From Mesorhizobium sp. LSJC280B00 (GTDB lineage: Bacteria > Pseudomonadota > Alphaproteobacteria > Rhizobiales > Rhizobiaceae): a stretch of DNA of 64,000 nt. Below the pieces are notes generated by a model. It was not told the DNA's origin. It searched no databases and saw only the letters and a list, made by a program, of their open reading frames with translations. The first letter of the stretch is position 1; every line of letters begins with the position of its first letter. Positions 17,369 to 25,871 of the stretch are shown piece by piece. The DNA is taken from the NCBI RefSeq assembly GCF_000502835.1, contig NZ_AYVL01000004.1:73764-137763 (forward strand), in the 5' to 3' direction. The translations under genes and the position numbers were made by a program.

Positions 17369-17382
17369 CTGGGAGGAACGAA

Positions 17383-18621
17383 ATGCGATACCAACTCATG
17401 ACTGCTGCGCTGGCAGTGACGACCGCGCTGCAATTTGCCGGCCCGGCGGCCGCGACGGATCTGGAAGTCACCCATTGGTGGACCTCCGGCGGCGAGGCGG
17501 CAGCGGTCGCCGAACTCGCCAAGGCTTTCGACGCAACCGGCAATCACTGGGTTGACGGCGCCATCGCCGGCTCCGGCGGCACGGCGCGGCCGATCATGAT
17601 CAGCCGCATCACCGGCGGCGACCCGATGGGCGCGACCCAGTTCAATCACGGCCGGCAGGCGGAAGAATTGGTGCAGGCCGGGCTGATGCGCGACCTCACC
17701 GATCTCGCCACCAAGGAAAAGTGGACGGAAATCGTGCAGCCGAAGAGCCTGCTCGACGGCTGTACCCTCGACGGCAAGATCTATTGCGTGCCGGTCAATA
17801 TCCACTCCTGGCAGTGGCTGTGGCTGTCGAACGCGGCCTTCGAAAAAGCCGGCGTGCCGGTGCCGAAGAACTGGAATGAATATGTCGCTGCGGCGCCCGC
17901 GCTTGAAAAAGCAGGCATCCAGCCGCTAGCGGTCGGCGGCCAGCCCTGGCAGGCCTCCGGCGCTTTCGACGTGCTGCTTGCGGCGGTCGGCGGCACCGAC
18001 GCCTTCCTCAAGGTCTACAAGGACAAGGACGCGGAATTCGCCGCCGGGCCCGAGGTCGCCAAGGTCTTCAAGGCCGCGGACGATGCCCGCAAGATGGCCA
18101 AGAACACCAATGTGCAGGACTGGAACCAGGCCACCAATCTGGTCATCACCGGCAAGGCGGGCGGCCAGATCATGGGTGACTGGGCGCAGGGCGAGTTCCA
18201 GGTTGCCGGCCAGACCGCCGGCAAGGACTATACTTGCCTTCCGGGCCTCGGTCTCAACGAGGTCATCGCCACCGGCGGCGACGCTTTCTACTTCCCGCTG
18301 CTGAAGGATCCCGAAAAATCGAAGGCACAGGAAGTGCTGGCCCACACGCTGCTCGATCCCAAGACACAGGTCGCCTTCAATCTCAAGAAAGGCTCGCTGC
18401 CGGTGCGCGGCGACGTCGACCTCAAGGCGGCGAACGACTGCATGAAGAAGGGGCTCGAAATTCTCGCCAAGGGCAATGTCATGCCGTGGACCGACCAGCT
18501 GCTTTCGCAGGATACGCAGAAGCAGAAGGAGGATCTGTTCTCCGAGTTCTTCGCCAAGCAGGACATGACCGTGGAAGATGCGCAGAAGCGCTTCGCCGCC
18601 ATTGTCGGTTCGGCCGATTGA
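17383..18621 (+). CDS. CUT1 sugar ABC transporter substrate-binding protein
   Basis: Periplasmic solute-binding protein, 412 aa. The signal peptide ends near AGPAAATD. The mature N-terminus LEVTHWWTSGGEAAAVAEL is characteristic of the glucose/mannose-type binding proteins (GtsA-like) of the SBP_bac_1 family. GGGAGGA precedes the ATG and a LacI-type operator overlaps the leader. It is the first gene of an operon with two permeases, an ATPase, a sugar isomerase-like protein, a dehydrogenase and, after a hairpin, an aldo/keto reductase. The sugar is probably a monosaccharide or small glycoside, from family resemblance only. Confidence 0.93.
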   Translation: MRYQLMTAALAVTTALQFAGPAAATDLEVTHWWTSGGEAAAVAELAKAFDATGNHWVDGAIAGSGGTARPIMISRITGGDPMGATQFNHGRQAEELVQAGLMRDLTDLATKEKWTEIVQPKSLLDGCTLDGKIYCVPVNIHSWQWLWLSNAAFEKAGVPVPKNWNEYVAAAPALEKAGIQPLAVGGQPWQASGAFDVLLAAVGGTDAFLKVYKDKDAEFAAGPEVAKVFKAADDARKMAKNTNVQDWNQATNLVITGKAGGQIMGDWAQGEFQVAGQTAGKDYTCLPGLGLNEVIATGGDAFYFPLLKDPEKSKAQEVLAHTLLDPKTQVAFNLKKGSLPVRGDVDLKAANDCMKKGLEILAKGNVMPWTDQLLSQDTQKQKEDLFSEFFAKQDMTVEDAQKRFAAIVGSAD

Positions 18622-18728
18622 GCGATCGACCGACCGCCTCACTCCCGCCCCTGCAAACGCAGGGTCGGGAGCTCGGGTCAAGGCCCCTTGACCCTCCGGC
18701 CCTTACCCGATCCAGCGCGGCTGTGCAG

Positions 18729-19622
18729 ATGAGCAAGAGCGAACGCCCTAGCCAACTCTTTCGCAACCTCAATGCGAAGATCGCCTCGATCCCAATGATC
18801 CTCACCGCGCTGGTGATCTTTGTCGGCGGCAGCGCGTGGACGGTGCTTTATTCCTTCACCAGTTCGAAGCTCCTGCCACGGCTGAATTTCGTCGGGCTCG
18901 ACCAGTACTACCGGCTGTGGTCGGTGCCGCGCTGGCTGGTCTCGATCGAGAACCTGCTGATCTACGGCGTGCTGTCGCTGCTGTTCTCGCTGGTGATCGG
19001 CTTCCTGCTTGCCGCCCTGCTCGACCAGAAGATCCGGTTCGAGGACACGTTCCGGACCATCTTCCTCTATCCCTTCGCCCTGTCCTTCATCGTCACCGGC
19101 CTCGTCTGGCAGTGGCTGCTCAACCCCGAGTTCGGTGTCCAGGCAGTGGTGCGCAGCCTCGGCTGGGAGAGCTTCAGCTTCAATCCGCTCTATGATTCCA
19201 GCATCGTCATCTACGGCATATTGATCGCCGCTCTCTGGCAGGGCACCGGGCTCATCATGTGCCTGATGCTGGCCGGCCTGCGCGGCATCGACGAGGATAT
19301 CTGGAAGGCAGCGCGGGTCGACGGGATACCGACCTGGAAGACCTATCTGTTCATCATCATACCGATGATGCGGCCGGTCTTCATCACCACGCTCGTCATC
19401 ATCGCTGCCGGTATCGTCAAGATCTATGACCTGGTTGTCGCCCAGACCAGCGGCGGGCCCGGCATCGCCTCCGAAGTCCCGGCCAAATATGTCTATGACT
19501 ACATGTTCTTCGCCCAGAACCTCGGTCAGGGGTTCGCCGCCTCGACGATGATGCTGCTGTCGGTGATCATTGTCATCGTGCCGTGGGCCTATCTCGAGTT
19601 TGGAGGCAAGAAGCGTGTCTGA
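18729..19622 (+). CDS. CUT1 sugar ABC transporter permease (MalF-like)
   Basis: Inner-membrane permease, 297 aa with six hydrophobic segments. The EAA loop that docks the ATPase is LRGIDEDIWKAARVDGIPTW. The ATG at 18729 is preceded only by a weak ribosome site; the frame is open further upstream but that part overlaps the binding protein gene and is not coding-like. It ends eight bases into the start of the second permease, so the two are translationally coupled. Confidence 0.93.
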   Translation: MSKSERPSQLFRNLNAKIASIPMILTALVIFVGGSAWTVLYSFTSSKLLPRLNFVGLDQYYRLWSVPRWLVSIENLLIYGVLSLLFSLVIGFLLAALLDQKIRFEDTFRTIFLYPFALSFIVTGLVWQWLLNPEFGVQAVVRSLGWESFSFNPLYDSSIVIYGILIAALWQGTGLIMCLMLAGLRGIDEDIWKAARVDGIPTWKTYLFIIIPMMRPVFITTLVIIAAGIVKIYDLVVAQTSGGPGIASEVPAKYVYDYMFFAQNLGQGFAASTMMLLSVIIVIVPWAYLEFGGKKRV

Positions 19623-20544
19623 CCATACCGTTTCCTTGCCGGCCGGCCCCGGCACGCTCGAAGCCTACGGGCCGAGCGGGCCGAAGCCGCGGCATATGTT
19701 CTCGCGCCGCAACATCTTCCTCTACGGCACGCTGATCGTGGTGGCGCTCTACTATCTTTTGCCGCTCTACGTGATGGTGGTGACGTCGCTCAAAGGCATG
19801 CCCGAGATACGCCTCGGCAACATCTTCTCGCCGCCGATGGAGATCACCTTCGAGCCGTGGGTCAAGGCCTGGTCGAGCGCCTGCACCGGGCTCAACTGCG
19901 ACGGGCTGTCGCGCGGCTTCTGGAATTCGGTGCGCATCACGATCCCGTCGGTGATCCTGTCGATCGCGCTCGCCTCGGTGAACGGCTATGCGCTTGCCAA
20001 CTGGCGCTTCAAAGGTGCCGACACCTTCTTCATCATCCTGATCGTCGGCGCCTTCATCCCCTATCAGGTGATGATCTATCCGATCGTCATCATCCTGCGC
20101 GAGGTCGGCCTTTACGGCAGCCTCAGCGGCCTGGTGATCGTCCATTCCATCTTCGGCATGCCGATCCTCACACTGTTGTTCCGCAACTACTTTACCTCCA
20201 TGCCGGAGGAGCTGTTCCGGGCAGCGCGTGTCGACGGCGCCGGCTTCTGGGGCATTTATTTCCGCATCATGCTGCCGATGTCGCTGCCGATCTTCGTCGT
20301 CGCCATCATCCTGCAGGTGACCGGCATCTGGAACGACTTCCTGTTCGGCGTCGTCTACACCCGCCCCGACACCTATCCGATGACGGTGCAGCTCAACAAC
20401 ATCGTCAACTCGGTGCAAGGCGTGAAGGAATACAACGTCAACATGGCAGCCACCATCCTGACCGGCCTGGTGCCGCTGATCGTCTATTTCCTGTCCGGAA
20501 AATTGTTTGTGCGCGGCATCGCCGCCGGCGCGGTGAAAGGATGA
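19615..20544 (+). CDS. CUT1 sugar ABC transporter permease (MalG-like)
   Basis: Second inner-membrane permease, 309 aa. Hydrophobic segments begin at about residue 35 and the EAA loop is MPEELFRAARVDGAGFWGIY. I chose the GTG at 19615 because GGAGG lies eight bases upstream and the N-terminus (SDHTVSLPAGPG) is soluble, as in relatives. Its TGA overlaps the ATG of the ATPase gene (ATGA). Confidence 0.93.
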   Translation: MSDHTVSLPAGPGTLEAYGPSGPKPRHMFSRRNIFLYGTLIVVALYYLLPLYVMVVTSLKGMPEIRLGNIFSPPMEITFEPWVKAWSSACTGLNCDGLSRGFWNSVRITIPSVILSIALASVNGYALANWRFKGADTFFIILIVGAFIPYQVMIYPIVIILREVGLYGSLSGLVIVHSIFGMPILTLLFRNYFTSMPEELFRAARVDGAGFWGIYFRIMLPMSLPIFVVAIILQVTGIWNDFLFGVVYTRPDTYPMTVQLNNIVNSVQGVKEYNVNMAATILTGLVPLIVYFLSGKLFVRGIAAGAVKG

Positions 20545-21662
20545 TGGCGATGAACGCAAACGGCAGCATTGCGGCAAACGGCACCAGCGTCTCGATCCAG
20601 AACCTGTCGCTGAATTTCGGTGCGATATCGGTGCTGCAGACGCTCAACCTCGATGTTGCCGAAGGCGAATTCATCGTGCTGCTCGGCCCGTCCGGCTGCG
20701 GCAAGTCGACCTTGCTCAACTGCATTGCCGGGCTGCTCGACGTTTCCGAAGGCCGCATCTTCATCAAGGGCAAGAACGTCACCTGGGAAGAGCCCAAGGA
20801 TCGCGGCATCGGCATGGTGTTCCAGTCCTACGCGCTCTATCCGCAGATGACGGTGGAGAAGAACCTGTCGTTCGGGCTGCGCGTTGCCGGCCTCGCCAAG
20901 GACGAGATCGCCAAGCGCATCGTCCGGGCCGCCGAGATCCTGCAGATCGAACCGCTTTTGCATCGCAAGCCGGCGGCGCTGTCCGGCGGCCAGCGCCAGC
21001 GCGTGGCGATCGGGCGCGCACTTGTGCGTGACGTCGATGTCTTTCTGTTCGACGAACCGCTCTCCAACCTCGACGCCAAGCTGCGCGCGGAGTTGCGCGT
21101 CGAAATCAAGCTGCTGCATCGCAAGCTCGAGAACACCATGATCTACGTCACCCACGACCAGATCGAGGCGATGACGCTGGCCGACCGTATCGCGGTGATG
21201 AAGGGCGGCGTCATCCAGCAGCTCGATGCGCCGCAGACCATCTATAACCGGCCGGTCAACCGGTTTGTCGCCGGCTTCCTCGGCTCGCCGGCAATGAACT
21301 TCCTCGACGGCAGACTGGAGCAAGCGGCAGGCGACTGGCACTTCGTCGCCGAGGATGTGCGGATACCGCTTGCCACCTATGCTTTCGAGAAGGACCCGGT
21401 GCCAGGGCCGGCCGTGTTCGGCATCCGCCCCGAGCACGTGGCGTTCAACAGCGGCACGGGATGGCCGTTCGCAGCCACGGCAAATGTCGAGGTCGTCGAG
21501 CCCATGGGTTCCGACACGCTGGTCTGGCTGAAGCTCGCCGGCCAGAATTTCACGGTGCGGGTGACAGCCGAGCGCACGCCAAACAACGCCGAGGCGGTCG
21601 GCATCGGTTTTGACCCGATGCGTGCCTCGCTTTTCGACGCCGCCACAGGTAACCGCCTCTAG
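20541..21662 (+). CDS. CUT1 sugar ABC transporter ATP-binding protein (MsmK/UgpC-like)
   Basis: ATPase of the importer, 373 aa. Walker A GPSGCGKST, Q-loop GMVFQSYALYPQMTV, signature LSGGQRQRVAIGRAL, Walker B FLFDEPLSNLD and H-loop YVTHDQIEAMTLADR are all intact. A C-terminal TOBE/OB region (from about residue 235) is typical of CUT1 ATPases and may carry regulatory contacts. Possible starts are ATG at 20541, 20544 or 20550; I take the first, which overlaps the preceding stop codon. Confidence 0.94.
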   Translation: MMAMNANGSIAANGTSVSIQNLSLNFGAISVLQTLNLDVAEGEFIVLLGPSGCGKSTLLNCIAGLLDVSEGRIFIKGKNVTWEEPKDRGIGMVFQSYALYPQMTVEKNLSFGLRVAGLAKDEIAKRIVRAAEILQIEPLLHRKPAALSGGQRQRVAIGRALVRDVDVFLFDEPLSNLDAKLRAELRVEIKLLHRKLENTMIYVTHDQIEAMTLADRIAVMKGGVIQQLDAPQTIYNRPVNRFVAGFLGSPAMNFLDGRLEQAAGDWHFVAEDVRIPLATYAFEKDPVPGPAVFGIRPEHVAFNSGTGWPFAATANVEVVEPMGSDTLVWLKLAGQNFTVRVTAERTPNNAEAVGIGFDPMRASLFDAATGNRL

Positions 21663-21678
21663 AGCATGATTTAGCCTC

Positions 21679-21732
21679 CCAAGACTCTCCCACTCCCCAA
21701 GACTCTTCCACTCCCGCAAGACTCATCCCCCC
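21679..21732 (+). repeat. Three 18-bp direct repeats between the ATPase and isomerase genes
   Basis: The unit CCAAGACTCTCCCACTCC at 21679 is repeated at 21697 with one change and at 21715 in degenerate form (CGCAAGACTCATCCCCCC). It fills most of the 105-bp gap between two genes of the same operon. A pyrimidine-rich, unstructured array could act as a Rho-utilisation-like segment or simply be slippage-born filler. Confidence 0.7.
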
Positions 21733-21767
21733 AAAACTAACCATCCACAAGAAAACGGACAGAGACG

Positions 21768-22514
21768 ATGAACTGGTCATTCCAACTTTACAGCGCCCGC
21801 AATTTCCAGCCCTGGGAGGGCGTGCTCAAGATGCTGGGGGAGCTTGGTTACAGCCAAGTCGAAGGGTTCGGCGGCGTCTATGACGATCCCAAGGCGTTCC
21901 GGGCCGAACTCGACAAGAACGGCCTTGCCATGCCGACCGGGCATTTCTCGATCGACGCGCTCGAGAAGGATTTCGACGGCGTGCGCAGGACGGCCGACGC
22001 GCTCGGCATCACGCTGCTCATCTGCCCGTTCCTGAACGCCGAGTTCAGACCGGCCGACACAGCCGGCTGGCGCGGCTTCGGCGAACGCCTAGCCAAGGTC
22101 GGCGAGACGGCCAGGAAAGCCGGCTATGGCTTTGCCTGGCACAACCATGATTTCGAGTTCAAGGCGCTTGCCGACGGCTCGGTGCCGCAGGACCATATCC
22201 TGTCCTCGGCGCCCGACATCGGCTGGGAGATGGACGTCGCCTGGGTGGTGCGCGGCGGCGTCGATCCGCTGCCCTGGATCGAGAAGCACGGCAAGCGCAT
22301 CGTCGCCGTCCATGTCAAGGACTTGGCCAAGCCGGGCGAGGGCCTCGACGAGGACGGCTGGTCGGATGTCGGCCACGGCACCATCGACTGGCCCGGCCTG
22401 ATCAAGGCGCTGCGCGCCAAAAGCGCCGCAAAATACTACGTCATGGAACAGGACAATCCCAACGATATCGAGCGCTTCGCCCGCCGCTCGATCGCAGCCG
22501 CCAAGACCTATTAG
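21768..22514 (+). CDS. Sugar phosphate isomerase/epimerase family protein (AP endonuclease 2-like TIM barrel)
   Basis: 248 aa, a xylose-isomerase-like TIM barrel. Metal-ligand stretches typical of the family are visible: WHNHDFEF, ERFARR preceded by YVMEQDNPND, and AVHVKD. GGACAGAG precedes the ATG. It sits just upstream of a Gfo/Idh/MocA dehydrogenase with 12 bp between them. Such pairs act in inositol, glucoside and 3-keto-sugar pathways, where the TIM-barrel protein isomerises or hydrolyses the oxidised sugar. The exact substrate is not readable. Confidence 0.88.
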   Translation: MNWSFQLYSARNFQPWEGVLKMLGELGYSQVEGFGGVYDDPKAFRAELDKNGLAMPTGHFSIDALEKDFDGVRRTADALGITLLICPFLNAEFRPADTAGWRGFGERLAKVGETARKAGYGFAWHNHDFEFKALADGSVPQDHILSSAPDIGWEMDVAWVVRGGVDPLPWIEKHGKRIVAVHVKDLAKPGEGLDEDGWSDVGHGTIDWPGLIKALRAKSAAKYYVMEQDNPNDIERFARRSIAAAKTY

Positions 22515-22526
22515 GAGCACACCAGC

Positions 22527-23675
22527 ATGGCAACAAAACTTGGCATTGGCGTTATCGGCTGCGGCAACATCTCGAAGGCGTATTTCTCGCTGGCGCCGCT
22601 GTTTCGCGGCATCGAGATGCGCGCCTGCGCCGACATCAACATGGAAGCGGCGAAAGCGCGGGCAAAAGAGTTCAAACTGCGCGCCGAGACCGTCGAGGGG
22701 CTGCTCAAGGCCGACGATATCGACATCATCGTCAACCTGACCATTCCGGCGGTGCATTACGAGGTGTCGAAGCAGATCCTCGACGCCGGCAAGCACGTCT
22801 ATTCGGAGAAGCCCTTCGTGCTGTCGGTCAAGGAAGGGCTCGACCTGAAAAAACGGGCGGAAAGCAAGGGGCTGCGCATCGGTTCGGCGCCCGACACCTT
22901 CCTCGGCGGCGCGCACCAGCTTGTCCGCGACCTGATCGACACCGGCAGGCTCGGCAGAATCACCAGCGGCACCTGTCATGTGATGAGCCATGGCATGGAG
23001 CACTGGCATCCCAATCCGGACTTCTTCTTCCAGCCGGGCGCCGGGCCGGTGCTCGACATCGGACCCTATTACATCACCAACCTGATCCAGCTGATCGGGG
23101 CGGTGAAGCGGGTCGCCGCCTTCGCTTCGATCCCGATGACGGAACGCATCATCAGCTCGAAGCCGCGCGCCGGTGAAAAGATCCCGGTCTCCACGCCGAC
23201 GACGATCCACGGCGTGCTGGAATTCGAGAACGGCGCCATGGTGACGCTCAACACCAGCTGGGATGTCTGGAGCCATGGCCACGCGCCGATGGAACTCTAT
23301 GGCGAGGCGGGCACGGTGTTCGTGCCGGATCCGAACTTCTTCGGCGGCGAAGTGCGCTACACCGAAGCCGCCAAACCGGTGAAGAAGCTGCGGAAATGGC
23401 CGCATCCGTTCGGCGTGCCCAACGAGATGCATTCGCAAGGCATGATGGCCAACTACCGCACCGCCGGTTTGGCCGACATGGCGATCGCGATCAGGGAAGG
23501 CCGGCCGCACCGCTGCTCGATGGAACTGGCGCTGCATGCCGTCGACGTCATGACCGGCCTGTTGCGTTCGGGCGAAACGGGAAAGTTCGTCGCCATGCAG
23601 ACCAGCTGCGAGCGGCCCGCGGCACTCGGCGTCAAGGCGGCGAAGGAGCTGCTGGCGAAGAAGAAAACCAAGTAG
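22527..23675 (+). CDS. Gfo/Idh/MocA-family oxidoreductase
   Basis: NAD(P)-dependent sugar dehydrogenase, 382 aa. The Rossmann motif GVIGCGNISKAYF is at residues 8-20 and the family signature EKP occurs in YSEKPFVLSVKEG. The C-terminal half is the GFO_IDH_MocA_C substrate domain (GPVLDIGPYYITNL, with Asp and Tyr near the active site). GGAG precedes the ATG. It is cotranscribed with the TIM-barrel protein and the importer, so it probably oxidises the imported sugar. Confidence 0.92.
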   Translation: MATKLGIGVIGCGNISKAYFSLAPLFRGIEMRACADINMEAAKARAKEFKLRAETVEGLLKADDIDIIVNLTIPAVHYEVSKQILDAGKHVYSEKPFVLSVKEGLDLKKRAESKGLRIGSAPDTFLGGAHQLVRDLIDTGRLGRITSGTCHVMSHGMEHWHPNPDFFFQPGAGPVLDIGPYYITNLIQLIGAVKRVAAFASIPMTERIISSKPRAGEKIPVSTPTTIHGVLEFENGAMVTLNTSWDVWSHGHAPMELYGEAGTVFVPDPNFFGGEVRYTEAAKPVKKLRKWPHPFGVPNEMHSQGMMANYRTAGLADMAIAIREGRPHRCSMELALHAVDVMTGLLRSGETGKFVAMQTSCERPAALGVKAAKELLAKKKTK

Positions 23676-23702
23676 GCGGCGCACCTCCCAAGCACCGCAA
23701 AA

Positions 23703-23732
23703 AGCCTCTCCCCGTTTGCGCGGGGAGAGGCT
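23703..23732. repeat. Palindromic hairpin element between dehydrogenase and aldo/keto reductase genes
   Basis: AGCCTCTCCCCG pairs perfectly with CGGGGAGAGGCT around TTTGCG. CTCTCCCC...GGGGAGAG palindromes are frequent between rhizobial genes. No T-run follows, so it is more likely a repetitive element or mRNA-stabilising hairpin than an intrinsic terminator. Confidence 0.65.
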
Positions 23733-23804
23733 AAGGGAGGCAAGCTCGACTGCCCCACTGTCGCGGCGGCAGCCGTCGGGCGCGTTTCGATTTGAGGATT
23801 TCCC

Positions 23805-24851
23805 ATGCCCTATGTTCCCGCCGAAAACCGCTACGAAAAGATGGTCTACAATCGCTGCGGGCGGTCCGGCCTGAAGCTGCCGGCGATCTCGCTTGGGCTG
23901 TGGCACAATTTCGGCGACGACACGCCGCATAGAACCAAGCAGGCGATCGCGCGCAAGGCGTTCGATCTCGGCATCACGCATTTCGACCTCGCCAACAATT
24001 ACGGCCCGCCGCCCGGCTCGGCGGAGCAGGCGTTCGGCGAGATCCTGCGGACGGACTTTACCGGTTATCGCGACGAGCTGATCATCTCGACCAAGGCCGG
24101 CTACGAAATGTGGGCAGGACCTTATGGCGAATGGGGCGGCCGCAAATATGTCCTGGCCAGCCTCGACCAGAGCCTGAAGCGGATGAGGCTCGACTATGTC
24201 GACATCTTCTATTCGCACCGCTTCGACCCCGACACCCCGCTGGAGGAAACGATGGGCGCGCTCGATCACGCGGTGCGCTCGGGCAAGGCGCTCTATGCCG
24301 GCATTTCCTCCTATAATTCGCAGCGCACCCGCGAGGCCGCCGACATATTGAAGCAGCTCGGCACGCCTTGCGTGATCCATCAGCCGAGCTATTCGATGCT
24401 CAACCGCTGGGTCGAGGATGACGGCCTGCTCGATACGCTTGAGGGGCTTGGCGTCGGCTCCATCGTGTTCTCGCCGCTGGCGCAAGGCATGCTGACCGAC
24501 AAATATTTCGGCGGCATCCCCGATGGCAGCCGCGCCAGCCAGGGCAAGTCGCTGCGCCCGGCATTCATCAACGACAAGTCCGTCGCCAATATCGAGGCGC
24601 TGAACGTCATCGCCCGTCGCCGCGGCCAGACGCTGGCGCAGATGGCGCTGGCCTGGGTGCTGCGCCGGGGCAGGGTGACGTCGGCGCTGATCGGCGCCAG
24701 CCGGCCGGAACAGGTCGAGGATTGCGTCGGCGCGCTGAAGGCGCTCGACTTCAGCGATGCCGAGCTCGCCGAGATCGACACCTTTGCCCGCGAGTCGGAC
24801 ATCAACCTCTGGGCGGCATCGGCCGAGCGCAAGGGGCCGCCGAGGAAGTAG
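23805..24851 (+). CDS. Aldo/keto reductase, YghZ-like (L-glyceraldehyde 3-phosphate reductase type)
   Basis: NADPH-dependent aldo/keto reductase, 348 aa. The catalytic tetrad is visible: Asp and Tyr in FDLANNYGPP, Lys in ISTKAGYEMW, His in IFYSHRFDP. The GPYGEWGGRKY and QPSYSMLNRWVE stretches match the YghZ (AKR14) branch, which reduces L-glyceraldehyde 3-phosphate and methylglyoxal-like aldehydes. It follows the Gfo/Idh gene after 129 bp with a hairpin and probably belongs to the same sugar pathway or detoxifies its by-products. Confidence 0.92.
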   Translation: MPYVPAENRYEKMVYNRCGRSGLKLPAISLGLWHNFGDDTPHRTKQAIARKAFDLGITHFDLANNYGPPPGSAEQAFGEILRTDFTGYRDELIISTKAGYEMWAGPYGEWGGRKYVLASLDQSLKRMRLDYVDIFYSHRFDPDTPLEETMGALDHAVRSGKALYAGISSYNSQRTREAADILKQLGTPCVIHQPSYSMLNRWVEDDGLLDTLEGLGVGSIVFSPLAQGMLTDKYFGGIPDGSRASQGKSLRPAFINDKSVANIEALNVIARRRGQTLAQMALAWVLRRGRVTSALIGASRPEQVEDCVGALKALDFSDAELAEIDTFARESDINLWAASAERKGPPRK

Positions 24852-24933
24852 GCGACGACGGTCTGCGGTCCGGTTTCATCGAAAAGACGCGGCAGCGCGA
24901 ACTGGTAGCTGTCTTCGACACGGTGGCCAGCGG

Positions 24934-25263
24934 CTAACTTTCGGCTGCCTTGAGGTTCCGCGCGGCTTCCTCGAGCGTCGCTCTGTCGTTGCCAAGCCTG
25001 TCGATCAGCTCTTGCGCCTGATCACCGGTTATCCCGGTGCGCATCGCCAGTGCCTCGACCGTCAGAACGTCGGAACTGGCGATCGTTCCAGCCGGACCGC
25101 GATCGGTCGCGCCATCATCTGCCGGCACCGTTGTCGCGTCGTCGAGGTCAAGCTCATGTTTCGCCTGCTGCCAATGACGCTCATGTTCGCCGTGCGGACG
25201 CCCCTCGCGCACCCAGATTTCATAGGCTCGCTGCCGAATTTTTTCATGCCGATCGTTGTCCAT
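24934..25263 (-). CDS. DUF2934-domain small protein
   Basis: 109 aa, acidic, cytoplasmic. The first 35 residues match DUF2934 (RQRAYEIWVREGRPHGEHER). A linker follows, and the C-terminal 40 residues (LTVEALAMRTGITGDQAQEL) look like the small helical DUF3606-type unit. Function unknown; DUF2934 proteins in rhizobia are usually small stress-associated genes. GGGAGGA precedes the ATG. It is divergent from the DUF883-like gene, which has an EcfG-type promoter. Confidence 0.8.
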   Translation of the reverse strand: MDNDRHEKIRQRAYEIWVREGRPHGEHERHWQQAKHELDLDDATTVPADDGATDRGPAGTIASSDVLTVEALAMRTGITGDQAQELIDRLGNDRATLEEAARNLKAAES

Positions 25264-25399
25264 GGCGGTTCCTCCCTTGTGGCGTTTTCACCGACGCGGG
25301 GAGCGCCGGAACGATCCGATGTTGATGCCGAATTCGCAGACATGCCGGACAAAAGCCGGTTTCTCACCGAACAAACACCGGACATACGCGTTTTGCGGA

Positions 25400-25425
25400 G
25401 GAACCTGCACAGTGGGCCGGCCGTT
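25400..25425 (+). promoter_or_regulatory. EcfG-type general stress promoter for the DUF883-like gene
   Basis: GGAAC at 25400-25404 and CGTT at 25422-25425 are separated by 17 bp, an exact match to the alphaproteobacterial EcfG consensus GGAAC-N16/17-CGTT. The gene start lies 29 bp after the -10 element. Confidence 0.8.
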
Positions 25426-25453
25426 GAGCCGAGCCTGAGCAAAGGAGATTACC

Positions 25454-25804
25454 ATGGCCGACGAACCGAACGAATCCGCAGCACCGAAGATGACTCAACG
25501 TGAAGCTCAGGAAGCCCTGGAGAAGCAGGTCGCGCAGCTGAGGCGCGAGATCAACAAGATCAACCGAACCTTGGCGGAACGCGCGGAAGAGGCGATCGAG
25601 GACGCCGGCGATTGGTATGGCAACGCTGCTGAGCGCGCCTCGCGGACGGCACAAGCCCTGCGCAACAGGGCGCAGACAGTGTCCGGGGTTGTCCAGGAGA
25701 ATCCCGGCACAATATCGTCCGCCTTCATACTCGGAGCGGCCGTAGGGGCGCTACTCGGCCTCGCCTTGGCCGCCACAGACCAGCGCCGCGATCGCTGGTT
25801 CTAG
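25454..25804 (+). CDS. DUF883/ElaB-YqjD-like membrane-anchored stress protein
   Basis: 116 aa. An N-terminal charged coiled-coil-like region (EALEKQVAQLRREINKIN) and helix are followed by a single C-terminal hydrophobic segment (SSAFILGAAVGALLGLALAA) and a basic tail (RRDRWF). This is the plan of ElaB/YqjD-type inner-membrane proteins that bind ribosomes in E. coli stationary phase; whether this one does is not known. AAAGGAG precedes the ATG and an EcfG-type promoter lies just upstream, so induction by general stress is expected. Confidence 0.85.
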   Translation: MADEPNESAAPKMTQREAQEALEKQVAQLRREINKINRTLAERAEEAIEDAGDWYGNAAERASRTAQALRNRAQTVSGVVQENPGTISSAFILGAAVGALLGLALAATDQRRDRWF

Positions 25805-25871
25805 TCCCAACCTAAGGTTCCGGGCAGAAACGGCGGGATTGCTCCCGCCGTCATTCGGCAGATGACACCGG

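Larger units (their letters stand above)
16988..17382. promoter_or_regulatory. Divergent promoter region between the LacI-type regulator and the CUT1 operon
   Basis: No gene is visible in these 395 bp. Two operator sites (listed separately) lie near its ends, about 260 bp apart, a spacing compatible with looping. A further small inverted repeat, GCGCGA-N6-TCGCGC, is near 17268-17285. Exact -35 and -10 boxes cannot be fixed. Confidence 0.55.

Noticed and set aside
22089..24485. Very long minus-strand reading frame (798 codons) opposite the isomerase, dehydrogenase and aldo/keto reductase genes
   Set aside because: It crosses three well-supported genes and their gaps; Arg/Asp/Gly-rich translation typical of antisense GC-rich DNA.
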